From assembly GCF_041956535.1 (NCBI RefSeq), contig NW_027192220.1, positions 133,037 through 183,852 on the forward strand: a stretch of 50,816 nt of DNA, in the 5' to 3' direction. Source of the DNA: Calcarisporiella thermophila CBS 279.70 (taxonomy: Eukaryota; Calcarisporiellomycota). Made by a program: the position numbers and the translations under genes. Positions 1 to 11,503 of this stretch are shown one piece after another (positions within the stretch are counted from its first letter, which is position 1; each line of letters opens with the position of its first letter). The notes under the pieces were generated by a model that searched no databases, had not been told where the DNA came from, and saw only the letters and a program-made list of their open reading frames with translations.

Positions 1-6
1 TTGAAT

Positions 7-44
7 AAGAAATCATAAAGGTTACATAAAGAAATCATAAAGGT
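7..44. repeat. 16-bp direct repeat, two copies
   Basis: A 16-base unit (aagaaatcataaaggt) occurs at 7-22 and again at 29-44, a 22-base period. It lies just upstream of the decayed gene copy. No function is evident. Confidence 0.6.
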
Positions 45-126
45 CTGGTTCGCGATTCTATATGTTTTCACAGCCCTACGATTTCTATAGGTTTTTTAAC
101 CATTTCCTTTATTGGAATTTTTTGTA

Positions 127-475
127 GGGAGTGTCTCTTTCAGCGTGCGTGCTAACCATGAAGAGCTTCATAAATAAGTAAAAATCGATATTAATGAAAC
201 TCAAGCCAATTACGATATAAAAGCTGCTGCAGAAATAGTCGAATTCCTTGACTCATGCGCTAATGTTGACATGACTATTCTTGTTCCAGAAAATGCGAAA
301 TCTCTACGGGTAGATTTTCCAAACGCTAATTTTGAAATAGCCGGTCTGCAGATGACAAATTTGTCTTTGAAAGACTATAGGGGTAATATCAAGGCTAATG
401 TAGGCATTATTTTCCTACGTAATTTTTCAGCTCTATTTTATTCATATCAAATTTGGAATGATTTAATATGAAATA
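127..475 (+). pseudogene. Decayed copy of the neighbouring membrane-anchored beta-repeat gene
   Basis: Translation of 127-399 closely resembles exon 3 of the intact gene at 869-2158. Both carry the block ILVPENAKSL, followed by related FPN..F.I..LQM sequence. The homologous frame is cut by a TAA at 175-177. The exon ends at a GT at 400, exactly where the paralogue's exon 3 ends. About 45 bases further on, near 445-475, the DNA still resembles the start of the paralogue's exon 4 but soon reaches a stop. No membrane-anchor exon lies between base 1 and 127, though one could lie left of the window. This looks like a dead tandem duplicate. A rare splice form that avoids the stop cannot be excluded. 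Confidence 0.75.
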
Positions 476-868
476 AATGTTAAGATAAATAAATGATAAA
501 TGTTGTACGCCATTTTAAATGATTCCAATTCAGCTTTGAAATATATGAGTGACGAGATTTCACAGTGATTATCTGTCATCCATGCCTGCTGCCCCTAGAG
601 TGTCCAAAAATCTATCATTTTTCGAAAACATGAGGAGAAAGGTGTAAGAAGCCAGGTAGATGCTCCATTAAAGTTTATTTGTATTGCTATAAAATTTGTA
701 CCATAAAAAGTTCAAAGTTCTACACCTTTAGGTTTGGTACTGTTCCATACTTCGCCTCAACAGCTATAACTTAAAACGTTTCAACAACAGTAGTTACGTG
801 TTGTGACATAGTTCAGGTGCAGGTTTGTATATTCATTTTTCCTAGAAATTGCTCAATCTCAATCAAAA
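476..868. other. Intergenic, probable promoter of the next gene
   Basis: AT-rich DNA between the decayed copy and the intact paralogue. No ORF or RNA gene is recognised. It should hold the promoter and 5' leader of the gene starting at 869. Confidence 0.4.
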
Positions 869-2158
869 ATGTCGACTAATTTTGAAGCGTTGCCTGAATA
901 TGCAAAGGAGGACAATAAATCATCTCCATCTCCTAACATTAGTCCCAAGCGTCGTATAACACGTCCTCGGATCGCCTTAGTTGTTGCATTTATTTTAGTA
1001 CTTGTAGTGTCAAGCGTGATCTATTTCCAAAATTACGCAAACTATAAGGTATAATAATTCTCTAGACTTGGTTATTGGAATTTTAATAGTAATCTTGCTG
1101 CACTGCTTTGATAGCCAGCCAGAAATTGGGACATAATCTACGATGAAGAATGGTTTCCAAGATGCTTTACCGGCAGAGATTTAAGAGATATAGCTCTGTG
1201 GGGAGGTTCTAGAGCTAAATCCAAAATATTACGAGAGAAATGTTCTGCTTCAATCCCTTGGAATCGTGAGGCTGACTATGTGTATAGTATCGAGCAATCT
1301 AATGTTACCATCAATGTGGGCTGTTTGGTTGGAGTAAGTGTTGTCTGGAACGCTTCGTATATGAGCCATTAACATCTATATTCCAATAGGGTGGCAAAGT
1401 CACTATCAAGAAATCGAGCGATGGCGCTCGTGGCAAAATCTCAATAAGTCCATATGTCAGCAATGATGCACTTCATAATCAAATAAAGATTAACACCAAT
1501 ATCACTGAGACGAGTTACAATCTCAATGTCACTACAGACATATTAGACTTCAAGGATTCATGCGTTAATGTTAACATTACGATACTGGTTCCGGAGAATG
1601 CAAAAAGCCTTAAGATTGTATTCCCTAATGGCGATTTTGATATTAGCGAACTACAGATGGGAATGTTGACATTGTACTCATTTAGAAGCAACGTTGTAGC
1701 TAAGGCATGAATGAATAATTTTACTTGTGAGATTAAATACTAATGAATTCACTAAATAGGATCTTAAATTGAATAATTTATCTGTCGATATAAAGCGTGG
1801 TAGTGTGGATATGAATTCCATTACTACTAATCAGTGCCAGATATCTGGGACCATATTGAAGCTGGGAGTTGGTCCATTCCCAGGCCATGATGCGTACTAT
1901 TCGGTCCAGGGAAATATCGTGGAAATGAAAGTATCCCGCAAATATTTCCGTGGTGCCTTTACTGTAACAGCTTGGGACTTAGATGGGTCAGCATATGTTG
2001 GCCCCCCTGGTAAAGATCTAGTCATAATACAAAATGTTTTCGATGATGTATATGGGAGTATGCACGTTGACGGATCTCTCTATGAGAGCAGAGGAGTCTC
2101 ATTTATGCCTAACCTCTTTTTAACTGCCAAACATTCTTTTGAATTGCGATTCGAATAA
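869..2158 (+). CDS. Single-pass membrane protein with extracytoplasmic beta-repeat (DUF4097-like) domain
   Basis: Four exons: 869-1048, 1115-1333, 1390-1704 and 1760-2158, giving 370 residues. Residues 1-33 are polar and proline/serine-rich. A basic stretch (PKRRITRPR) precedes a hydrophobic segment at about 35-53, which suggests a type II anchor. The rest is extracytoplasmic-looking, with alternating hydrophobic residues and short repeats such as NVTINVGCLVG and NNLSVDIKRGSV. That pattern resembles the right-handed beta-solenoid of DUF4097-type putative adhesins; this is a pattern match only. Several N-x-S/T sites are present. Intron 3 appears to use a GC donor at 1705 (AAG|GCATGA), supported by the matching exon end in the decayed copy. 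An alternative GT donor at 1696 also keeps the frame. Function unknown. Confidence 0.75.
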
Positions 2159-2958
2159 TGCAGTCTTCACTGACAATATTCTTGTCGGATCTAGAGTCAA
2201 AGAATATTGAGAAGCACTTAAATACGTTTTTTTTTACAATACGCTTTTTCAATGCTCATTCCAATTTTTTCGCGTATCTTTTTATTTTATAATTTCCCAT
2301 AAAACGCTAGCACATGTATGTGTAGTTTCAACTAACAACGATTGATTTAGCTATCTTTGAAATATCATTTATGCGATCATACACCAAGTGGGGAGAAAAT
2401 GGGAAGTTTATGGGCAAATTCACAATATTACCACTTGCTTAAACCATTGTGAATATGCTCAATATGGTTTCGAAATAAAACTGTCTCTAAAAGCAAAAGG
2501 TGTTAGTCAATTTCCTTAAAAAAGAAGCGATACTCTCTACCCCTCTAGAGATCACAGGGAATTTATGCTGCGATCCTTTACTATGCATTCAAACGCTAGA
2601 GAAAAAGAGATGAATTCATAACAAGGGCGTAGAAAGAATGCTAGCAGATACGACAAACAGCAACATGAAGATAAGCTTCAAGAAATACGAACACAGTCGA
2701 CAACTTGATTGAATTTTTCCTTCCTCGGTTAGGTATTCTTGCTGTACATATATTTCTCTAACCTTGGTGTCTTGTACTCATCAGCTGCTATAAATCTTAA
2801 ATTTGCTTTTCTGTTTTTATCTTCCACGGATCCTAATGTGCGTTTCTATTCGTAAACTTAATGTTTGTACTTGTGTAAATATCTACAGCTATATAAATTA
2901 TAAATTTTGCGGTAGTGGAAGAAATTTTGAATAGCAATTTTTTCCCCCTCCTTTCACA
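2159..2958. other. Intergenic, no gene seen
   Basis: 800 bases of AT-rich DNA between two genes on the same strand. It contains scattered poly-A/T runs and no convincing ORF, tRNA or repeat. It should hold the terminator of the upstream gene and the promoter of the next one. Confidence 0.4.
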
Positions 2959-3708
2959 ATGGATACGGCAGATATCTTTAATGAAATGCTAAAGGAATAT
3001 GAGAAGGAAAATCTCAACGCATCCCCAGATAGCCAGAGATCTCCAGGAACAAGCAAAAGAAGTTCTCGATGCATCGCCACTCTGATTATTGCTATTCTTC
3101 TTCTTGTTTATGGGCTGATCTGTTTTTACGCGCATATATATAAGTCGGTAAAATCTTTATTGGCAATGGATGATATTCTAAATAATCTATAATGCTAATT
3201 TATTCTCTTCATCTATTATATAGACACTAGACTCGATTTCACACAAGGTAAATATTTGTATATATGAAGCTTCATAGATAGATTTTGCGTTTTCTAAAGC
3301 AAAACAGCGAGCCAAACAGTTGTGTACTAGGAAATGGAAAGCATTGAAAATATAATAATAATCTAACTTGATTTAATGTAGGTTATTATGCCGGACATTT
3401 CCCAAGCAGGCTGCGCAGAAATCCACTCCCACATCCCAACTGAAAACAAAGAAAAATTAAGAGCGTTCCTCAAGCCATTTTCTTGTATTGGTATCTCTCC
3501 GGCACAGCTGGTTACCGAAGATATCCAAGCTAAATGGGAGGGAAGCATTTCTCTTCTCTCGCAAAAGCTAGCTAACGTTCCCGATTTTACTCTGGAGGCT
3601 ATGCTTAGTGAAGAATATTATACGATTAAGATCGGAGAAAAAAACGACACCGACTACGCTTACTTTTCATTGACTCATAAGCTCGGACCCAACGTTAACC
3701 GGTATTAG
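2959..3708 (+). CDS. Small single-pass membrane protein, unknown function
   Basis: Three exons by splice signals and phase: 2959-3147, a 24-base microexon at 3224-3247, and 3382-3708, giving 180 residues. The N-terminus is short and polar with serine/proline clusters. A basic patch (KRSSR) precedes one hydrophobic segment at about 40-57 (IATLIIAILLLVYGLICFY). The remaining 120 residues are mostly polar, with two cysteines. Protein layout (cytosolic tail, basic patch, one anchor, longer outer part) matches the upstream 370-residue protein, so a distant family link is possible. The outer domains do not align by eye. The microexon is the least certain part. No family recognised. Confidence 0.55.
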
Positions 3709-4030
3709 AGCGCGGCATTCATTCCTTACAAATTTAGATCGAATGATTCTACTATGCTATATTCTTGTATTTTCTAATCTCATTTAATGATATTCGATAA
3801 ACGGATGCCAATATTCCGGTTCTGATTGAACATGATGGCAACTTTCGACTTTTTTTAGCAATGAGAAATGATATTATTATTTCCAAGAAAAAAAAAACAA
3901 TCCATTTAATGTGCTTAAAATATATAACAACATGAAAAGCAAAATTAAGCGCAGTAAATCAAAAAATAAAACGATATTAGTATGCCGAGATAATAGTTTT
4001 CTAAATAAAATGAAACACATGCAGACGAAA
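3709..4030. other. Intergenic between convergent 3' ends
   Basis: AT-rich DNA between the plus-strand membrane-protein gene and the minus-strand myosin gene. It includes an A-run near 3889-3898. No ORF or RNA gene recognised; it probably holds the poly(A) signals of both genes. Confidence 0.4.
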
Positions 4031-7000
4031 TCACCTTCCCAACTTCTTCTCCCCATTCACCTCCACCGAGATGTTCCCATTCCAGCCCGTACGAGTAACC
4101 GCATGATCTTCCTTCTGTGGCCGAATCATTCGCCAAAGAAAGAAGAGTTTTCCTACATTCCGTAGTCCCTTCATGATCACCTCTACTTCTTCTTCCTCAC
4201 TTTCCGCCTCGTGGGATAAATGGGTTGTCATCTCAGGCACCTCAAAGGGCACTACCAAGCATTCTGCGGACACGGCAGGGAGTAGCACAGCATCTCCAGG
4301 CAGAACTCTTGCCTTTAACGCTTCCAGTATCTCTCTTCCTACAGGTTTTTCATAGTCCTCTGCGTGGTAATTGACGGCAAGCCGAAAGATTTGTGCAGGT
4401 GATAATGCCCAGCACACATCACTGATGATCTTAATATCATCAAGCGTAACCATCTTTAGCTGTAACATTTTTGCTGCCTGAGTGACATGTTCAAGATGCC
4501 CAGCTGCAGTTCCGATCCCATGAGATCTACACCAGGCAACAAGTCGCTGTATATTTGTTTGGATCTGCATTGCGCGTTTCCAAGAACAAAATCCTTCCCG
4601 TTTAATTACATCGTTAAAGGTGCATACGCCCACGAGACCTAAAATCTCATCGCATAGCTGGCGGGCCACCGCATCAAGGAAGAATTTCCGAATCATTTGC
4701 CACATCCATTCAAGAGATTCTAAAAAGTCATCCATGGTTGCCTGGCTGGACTTAGTGTTGGACGAGTTAGTTATTGCACCGGTTGATCGGCCCTTATCTA
4801 TATGAATAAAAGACTGTGACTCAACGACGGCGGGGATGACGTATGGCTGTAACCATCGTTTTAGTGCAATCACAAGTATGCTATAAACTCGTGTGACCAA
4901 TCTACGAAGTTCGCGTTTGGCTGCCGGAAACATGGGAGTTTGCGAAGAGCCAGCTAGTGAGTGGAGTTCAAGCACATTGCGTAGCCAATATACATTTACA
5001 AGGATGGCCTCTTTACCACGCTTTCGTAAACATTCTTCTTTGATTGCAACGGTTGTATCATTAAGCAACATCTGTGCATACTCTTCATAGCCTAGCAGCC
5101 AGAGTCTGGTCACACATTTCGCGATTACATGTACTGGAAAAAGTAACTGGGGAAGATTTGAGGATTCACTCGAAGCAGAGATACAGTAGGGTGTGCGTAC
5201 AAGATTCAGTATGTCATCGCGCAGTTGGGCAAATCCATCTCTGATCCAATATTTCAATGCGAGAAAAGCAGGATCATGGCGGCCAGTAGATGCGGGAGAA
5301 AGTAATACTGCGTTAATGGGAATACTAGAGATGGATGCGCGTCTAACACTTGTGTGTGTCACAAGTGATAATGAAGGTGTTATAAGTTCTCCGACCTTAT
5401 GGATTGGATGAACAACCGTGTGTCGACGTGAAAGCTGCTGCTTGTTATTAGAAGCACTTTTCCTGGCCTGGCAGTGGGAAAATCCTGTCAACTCTGAGTT
5501 AGGTGAACTTAATGTTGGAACAGATGGCCTTGCAGATGCTAGATCACTTGCTCTTGCGTGTCGCCTCCGATAACCACTGATTGAAAGCTCCGCTTTCAAC
5601 CGTGTGATGTCTTTTCTTAAACGCATCATTCCCTCTACGGTGCCATCGCCATTTACTAGTGACCTCGGGCGAGTAGATAGGTCTTGATGGGGCGGCAGTA
5701 ATTGTTGTAATCGTGCAAGCTCCCGTTCTTTCCTTTGAAGTTCAACCGTTAATCTCACTAGTTCCTCATCGTGTGCTCCCAGTGCCATATCTAAAAGTGA
5801 AGCAGATGTATCCACGCTACTTATGCTATCGGGAGTGTCTGGGCGACGGTTATTGTAGTGCGCAAAATCTGAACGCGAGGACCTAGGACTGGCTATATTA
5901 TATGCTTCTTCTGTCGCACGATACGCACGCTCAACCCGCTCACATTTATCAATCCATGAACGAACACGAGATTCAAGGCGCCCATTGCTATTGACCATCA
6001 TGCGTTGTATATCAAGTTGATCTGATTGAAGTCGGCGCCGACGCCTCTCGGATGCTTCCCGATAGCGCTGAGCTGACAACACGCCCTCGTTAGTCCGGCA
6101 AACTCGCTGAGAAGTTTGTTTTTGTGCGGCCGGTTCAATTAATCTTCCTTGGGTACGAGCATAGTTTCTCCGTGCAGCCCACGCTCTATAAGCAGTCTGA
6201 ATAATAATGGCAGCTCGTACTCTTCGCATTATTGAATAATGCCTGCGCTGAATCCATCTACGGGCTGCTGCCTGTAGCTGAATGGTCGCCCGGCGGATAC
6301 CAGTGTACCGCTTCCAGGCCGTGTAGCCGCGCCAAATTCGCTGAATAGTTGTGGCTGCGAAATTAATTTTAACTAAAACTAAACGTTTCTGCGCAGAGCG
6401 TCGCCGCGCAACGCACTGTAATCGAAGAGCAAGTTCACGCATAAGGACGAACCGGCGTCTGGCTAAAAATGCAAGAACGTTCTTCTGAATGATTGTAGCT
6501 TTCGAGTTCAGAAGCTCGACGCGTCTACCCTCAAGCATCGCTATCTGGTGGGAGCGAAAAAATATTTTTGTGCTACCTAATTGATATTGACCATCTTTGC
6601 GCAGGCCAGTTGCATCAAGTATTCGGGACAGGCTCTCTTGCATATCTCGGCTTCGCTGTTCAGGCGGAAGAAACATATAAAATCTAGTAAAGTAAACCGA
6701 AAAGAAGCCATAACAAATTAAATGAATACAGGTCGAAAATGGCAATATGAAAATCTACCTGTCCGTAAACTCCTCAAATGTCCATCGTACAGGGTATCCT
6801 GCACAACTTATGCGAACTGTCTCCAGTACTCCGCAAGCGCGCAATTGATCAAGCACCATCACTGGGTTAAAATTCCAGGCGGATTTCTGCTCGTTGGGCT
6901 TGACACATCTCACATAGTGTACGTTGGTGGCGCGGATGGCATCCATCAGTCCGATAAGAGAAGCTTTAAAAATTGAGCTGAGCGTGGGTTTTTTGAGTGC

Positions 7001-9679
7001 AATACTGGCTCTTTTTGAACTCGAGTCCTATTTATGAGAGGATATGTGCTGTCAAATACAACGATGAATAGCTCGTAAAAATCATTTCTAGTTTTACCGT
7101 AGGTGAAGTAGATGAGATGGTTTTTGATAAAACTTCTCGTAAAAATTCAAACTTGGTAGCTTGGAGCATAGCCAAATGCTCTTCTGGTAGTGTGTCTCGA
7201 TTCTTTTCGAGGAAACCCTCTGCATCGTATGTAACATCATAGGCATAGTGTGATATTGTAAATGCATTACCACTGAAACGCGGTTTCTGAAAGTAGCGAG
7301 CATGGCTTGGCAAATTAAATTGTTGATAGAGCTTCATACACAGACTGTGGTCTGAGCCTGATGGCATACGCGACTCCTCGTCAAGCAATGAGAGTATCCC
7401 AAGTTTGCCTTCAATCATTTCAAGGCACGGTTCGTTGTCACTGTATTCAATCATTGTCCAGTCGATATTCTCACGAATATATTCCTAAATATGGAGAAAA
7501 TTTTAGCTTAAAACTTGAAACTATACACTGATATTCAAAAACAAGTACGATACCTCTTGTTCTAACCTCAAAACCCGCTGATTAAACTATAATCCATAAA
7601 TGTTAGCTTTCTTCTAAAAACGCAGAGGTTAAAATTATTCACCTCCTGTTGAAGTTTTTCATTAGCATAATTAATGCACAACTGTTCAAACGAGTTTTTC
7701 TTAAAGTGTTCAAAACCATATATATCCAACACTCCAATGAATGATTTTGCGCGATCTCCACCACGGCGATGATGCTCTGCCAAACTCTCGTTGACCACTA
7801 GGACTAACCACTCAAATACATGAGCATATACATACTTTACAACCGAATCACGTACAACCATGGCTTGCGCAGGTTGTAAATTCGTCACAATTCGTTCCGA
7901 ACGAGTCGCAATCTGCCGGCGCACTATCCAGCGACGAAACTCGCCTGCATCCACGCCAAGTAATTGTGCTGCGTGTATTAAATGGGAATCATCTTCAGAA
8001 ACGGAGGCTTCTCCACGTCCACCAATCTGTATATTCCCCACATGAAGTAATGCTGCTAGCAATTGAAATATCGAATGCTGAAGTTCGAGCGAGATACCGA
8101 TGGTAGAAAGAGCATGACGTGTAACCTGAAATTCATATGCGTCATCGACTCCGCTGATAGTTCCGACCCCGCCCTGATTGAGATAATAAAAGTGGTTGTA
8201 TGTGGAGAGATGAAAAATTTCCTTCTCATCTGGTGTAGCACCGGCACACAACTACACATAAAAAAGTCAGCAACTTCGAAGATTCACAAACTACTCTGAA
8301 TATGTCACCTGGTAGAAAACATGATAATTGCGCTCAAATTCTGGTTGGTATACTAATCGAGATCGCTCCAAAAGATATGTTTTAATCTTTGCTCCGATGA
8401 TATTCGCATCTTTGTCAAATTGTATCTTCACACCAGAAAAATAGATGAAAAACATTCAATGCAAATAAAAATAAGTCAGATAGAAGCCATTTAATAATAC
8501 CTCAATGAATTTGCCAAATCGCGAGCTATTATCGTTTCTTGTTGTCTTGGCGTTTCCGAAGGCCTCCATGATTGGGTTAGTAGCTAGTGTAGATTTTGGC
8601 ATCAATATTAAGTGCATTAGAAAAAATACGATTAAATATTTAAGTACATCCTTACCAAGTATTTGCTCTTCTACCTTTGTCATTCCGCTCGAGTCTCTTT
8701 CGGCTTTTATGGAAATTTTTTGGATTGATCTTGCCTTTCCATGATTTTCAGCAGTTGCAAAATATCGCATTATGTATTTTGCACTAACTGTTTTACCAGC
8801 ACCACTAAAAATATTGAAATGCCAAACTTTCAATAAAAATACTAAATATAGGCACTGATTTGGCAGGTTACCTTTCACCCGATACAATGATGGTTTGATT
8901 TTTATCCTCACGTATCATACACCGGTAAGCATCTTCCGCAATAGCAAATAAATGAGGCGGTAGATCCTCTCGTTTTCCTCCTGAATACGCGTGGACCATG
9001 TCAGATTCATAGAGCTTTACATGTTCAAACGGGTTCACGGCAATTAGGACGATTCCGGAGTAGGTATAGATATTTCCTTCGGCGTATCTTGTTTGAATTG
9101 TGTGTAATACTAAAGAATAATTATAATACATTACAAGTGGTTAGCTAAGAGATATTGGATATAAAAAAAATGTCCAATATACTTGAGGGTTCATTTAAAT
9201 AGGCAAGGCGAGTTAGGTCATCGGTTGATTCTAGATGTGGAGGATTGCGTAGTGGGGGTAAAATGTTGACATCATTCTTGCTAAGATCCGATATTGACAA
9301 AACAAGGCGATGTCTCTATATGCAGGTGTATATCAATTCATTAAATAACCGTAAAGTAGTCAACACTTCAAGAAAATAAGATGGCGTTGGCAGGTTTTCG
9401 CCATCGAACTTCAAAGAAAATCGTAATGATAATTGTAATCACCAATGTAATATAAAAGCAACAGCTCTCTCTCTCTAACCCAAGTACATAATTTCACACA
9501 TATAATATCATCCAGTGAATAGCACTTACCATTCCAGTATCATCTTCAATTTCAAATTGCGCGCGATTTTCGGAAGGCCAGACCTGCTTTGCCAGCAACT
9601 GCGCACCTACCCACCCACCCTCACCATCTCCTAACCACACATGTGTACCTTTCACATATGCATCCAGGATAGCTACCAT
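4031..9679 (-). CDS. MYO2: Class V myosin heavy chain (cargo-carrying actin motor)
   Basis: Actin-based ATPase motor for vesicle and organelle transport. Exons in transcript order: 9679-9530, 9408-9365 (tentative), 9280-9183, 9109-8872, 8804-8656, 8583-8501, 8425-8309, 8251-7643, 7586-7554, 7484-7098, 7027-6759, 6683-4031. They total 1609 residues in frame. Motor hallmarks: P-loop GESGAGKT at about 175-182 with its serine codon split by an intron, [11 protein letters not shown]-type switch I (here [12 protein letters not shown]), the switch II block DIYGFEHF, and an actin-binding-side [10 protein letters not shown]. Five IQ motifs lie at about 785-900. The C-terminal DIL (dilute) cargo-binding domain spans roughly 1200-1550. 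The coiled coil is short and broken, with low-complexity serine-rich linkers. The 33-base exon encodes [11 protein letters not shown]. The frame stays open upstream of 9679 to a TAG at 9758-9760, so an additional 5' exon is possible. Family is certain; the symbol is by homology to yeast. Confidence 0.9.
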
Positions 9680-11503
9680 TTTTGTAACTTGAGTTGGTTC
9701 CCCTTTGCGAGCAACACCTCGCCCACTTGAATTATTAAGTTCAAATAATAGCCCCTTCTATATCAAAACAACACTGTCTATTATTGTTCTCTCCCTCTTG
9801 ATTAAGCCTAGATTGCTCTGATCGCGATTGATGATTAACTAACAATCAATGAAAACTATGAGGCAATGAACAAGTTAACTTTTGCAGAAAAAAAAAATGA
9901 GAAGCACGGTCAACAGCTCCGATCGGCGAATAATTCTTATGGACGTCACGCGTCTGCGTCGACAATTATATAGTGACAATCATATCATTGAATTAAGAGT
10001 GTTCAATAATTCTTAAAATATTTTAAGGCGTTAGAGTCACTAAAAGCCGACTAATATAATCAAAAATTAGCAAAATAGTTGTGGAAATATAAGCCTAAGC
10101 ACAAGAGTCGTATAAAATTCGATATTTAAAACGATATAGAGTTTAAAACTTCGTATTTTTATAATAAATTACGTGTCAATCTCTCCGTTTCTCATGCCAT
10201 CTGCATGCAACGGAAAGACGACTCCCCTGGGATAGTTTCGTCATCTGGGTAAAAAGAAGAGTGTTCGGTGTTGGTTCGTTAAAAGAGTTATACAATTACC
10301 GGTGTGATTTTATTATGCATCATCGAAGTATTAGTACATGAAGCATTACTAAATCTTGTTGGGCATGCCCTATTTATAAGATTATTTTTGTATTTCTCCG
10401 TCTGCATTTTTGCGATCGAAAATACAGTAGAGTGACAATTGAAAAATAGACTGCGGTCTACATCCGCAGTCCATACTTTACGATGACAAGGCCGTTTATT
10501 GGATAAAAAGAAAATATCTTGCCACCATAAAAGTGGCTTACTTAGGTTGCACATTTGCTCAAACTTCTTTGAATCGAATTTGGCTATTTTAAGTATTACA
10601 TGCATCAAAATTGATTTTAGAGAATTTCAAACTTACCGATAATAGCTTAAATCTAGGGTATGCTAAATATATTTTACGTTAAAGAATAGTTCTTTAAATC
10701 TATTTAATGATATCACGGTGGACATGTTTTTCTAGCAATTCCAGATAAGTAAGCATAATCTCTTGCCGGGACGACAAGAGACTATGATTGGGAGGCAATT
10801 TAACCATTTTGTAACAAACGAAATTTACAATTATTTCATGCACCAAATGAAATCTGCCGTAATCATTCATTAAGCGAATTGAAATGTGTATCTGAACAGG
10901 ATGTCGACGATGATATAAACCTTAACTGGACAGTCTATGCACTACTCAAAAAATAGCTAGTCTTTTTCTTCTCATTCATAGGATTCCATCACATCGGCAA
11001 CTGATATTTATTCTAATTTTAAAGCATCCTCGTATATAACGATATACTAAATAATACGACGCGCGATTATATCTGAAGTCCTTTATTTAACCTCCAAATT
11101 TAAGCTAATTTATTTTTCAACTATTCTATCATGAAAATGGTAGGACATTTTGAGTCGATGGCACTATTTATAAATCGTGACTAACGGAAGCTATGGCACA
11201 AAAGGAGTTAAAATTGATGATCTTTATTGGTTTAATCATAGTCGCCATTAAAAAATAAGCCTTCGATAAAGTGCATACAATTGCTCTATTTCAAAGTAAG
11301 CGCTGTCAGCATTGACGGTACTTTCACAAAACCGTTCTAATAGATGAACAAGGAATTTCAATGAAGGAGTTTAGGTATATAGTTGACACATTAATGTAAT
11401 CTTTTTAAGAATAAATACTGTGTTTGGTACTTATATGACTTGAACAATAAATAATCTCTGAAGCAATATCGTGGCTGGAAAATCATTACGTGTAAGTGTA
11501 TAA
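9680..11503. other. Intergenic, 1.8 kb, no convincing gene
   Basis: Very AT-rich DNA between two minus-strand genes. It should contain the myosin promoter (right of 9679) and the terminator of the peptidase gene. A GACGTCAC element near 9940-9947 resembles a CRE half palindrome. A 106-codon minus-strand frame at 10288-10608 has no recognisable motif and no supporting splice structure, so I do not call it a gene. Confidence 0.45.

Noticed and set aside
10288-10608. 106-codon open frame on the minus strand in the 1.8-kb intergenic region
   Set aside because: No family features, AT-rich composition like its surroundings, and no splice partners. Length is within what chance allows.
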